Shown here: positions 5,268 to 5,575 of the stretch, one piece after another
Numbering within the stretch: position 1 is the first letter of the stretch
Layout of the letters: the number at the start of each line of letters is the position of its first letter
DNA from: Chloroflexota bacterium
GTDB taxonomy: Bacteria > Chloroflexota > UBA5177 > JANWHV01
Direction of reading: 5' to 3'
NCBI GenBank assembly: GCA_028287725.1
Contig: JAQBPC010000688.1
Span: forward strand, 1-5,575
Length of the DNA: 5,575 bases
Program-made: the position numbers and the translations under genes
Notes under the pieces: model-generated
What the model was told of the DNA's origin: nothing
Database searches by the model: none
Seen by the model: only the letters and a program-made list of their open reading frames with translations

Positions 5268-5575
5268 ATGGATACGATTGAGAGCATTGAGGTAATCCCC
5301 ATCCGGGTGCCACTGGAGCGCCTGTACCGTGGCAGCTTTTACCGAATGCGCAACCGTTGCACCCTGATCACACGCATTCGCACCAGCGATGGGATCGTCG
5401 GCGAAGCATATAATGGCGATACCGACGACGAGCAGGCGTTGATCATGGCCATCATTCGTGATGAGATGGTTCCTTCGCTGATCGGGCGGGACGCCTGCAA
5501 CATCGAGGGCGCGTGGGAAGCGATGCTACCGCCCAGCTACGATCAGTTGCGCGATCGGCGCTTGGCGATGCAAGC
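5268..5575 (+). CDS. Mandelate racemase / muconate lactonizing enzyme family protein (3' end beyond window)
   Basis: The frame from ATG 5268 stays open to the window edge, giving the first 102 residues of an enolase-superfamily enzyme. These enzymes abstract the alpha-proton of a carboxylate substrate using Mg2+, as racemases, cycloisomerases or sugar-acid dehydratases. What is visible is the N-terminal capping domain: IESIEVIPIRVPL (4-16), RGSFYRMRNRCTLITRI (21-37), TSDGIVGEAYNGD (39-51), then helices ending in MVPSLIGRDACNIEGAWEAM (67-86) and QLRDRRLAMQ (93-102). The GIVGE motif and 'P-L-x-G-x-D-x-x-x-I-E' are typical. The catalytic Lys and metal-binding Asp/Glu residues of the barrel lie beyond the window, so substrate and reaction cannot be assigned. 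GGAGG/GGGAG at 5251-5258 is a good ribosome site for this ATG. The gene has its own promoter and leader, independent of the genes upstream. Confidence 0.9.
   Translation, partial: MDTIESIEVIPIRVPLERLYRGSFYRMRNRCTLITRIRTSDGIVGEAYNGDTDDEQALIMAIIRDEMVPSLIGRDACNIEGAWEAMLPPSYDQLRDRRLAMQ

Noticed and set aside
4844..5313. Minus-strand frames of about 150 codons in the gap before the racemase-family gene
   Set aside because: They are composition-driven (Arg, Ala, Cys, His rich), have no ribosome site or known motif, and would run across the well-formed promoter and leader and into the racemase-family gene.

Overview
The window is a GC-rich stretch (roughly 60% GC by eye) of ordinary bacterial chromosome. 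All recognisable genes read on the + strand. The gene mix is a BON-domain protein, an HdeD/DUF308 membrane protein, a secreted sedolisin, an AI-2E-family permease, a DUF2252 remnant and a mandelate-racemase-family enzyme. This suits a free-living soil or environmental bacterium, for example Chloroflexota, Actinomycetota or a proteobacterium. The sequence does not let me place it more precisely. There are no phage, transposase, CRISPR, tRNA or rRNA signals.

Layout: (1) 1-604 holds the 3' part of a gene for a protein with at least three BON domains, broken by one missing base near position 221. (2) 605-1105 is mostly non-coding. It contains a small GC3-rich ORF of unknown function (852-1031). 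A perfect 27-bp tandem duplication (1024-1077) follows, and each copy carries a TACA-NN-TGTA operator-like dyad. It sits just before the HdeD gene. (3) 1106-1681 encodes a six-helix DUF308/HdeD-type membrane protein, closed by a terminator-like hairpin. (4) 1786-3006 encodes a secreted S53 (sedolisin) serine-carboxyl peptidase with all catalytic residues but without the usual pro-domain. (5) 3182-4399 encodes an AI-2E family permease. (6) About 4371-4843 is a decayed, frameshifted internal piece of a DUF2252 gene fused to the 3' end of the permease gene. (7) 4844-5267 is non-coding. It holds a perfect 15-bp inverted repeat, a strong sigma70-type promoter, and a leader of about 130 nt with a hairpin plus T-rich tract. 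(8) 5268 to the window end is the start of an enolase-superfamily (mandelate racemase/muconate lactonizing enzyme) gene.

The first part looks like an envelope/acid-stress neighbourhood: BON and HdeD are stress-associated families, and sedolisins work at low pH. The last gene starts a separate, independently promoted unit that is probably catabolic. I found no convincing new multi-gene system. The points most worth a second look are the tandem operator in front of HdeD, the pro-domain-less sedolisin, the DUF2252 deletion scar, and the structured leader of the racemase-family gene.
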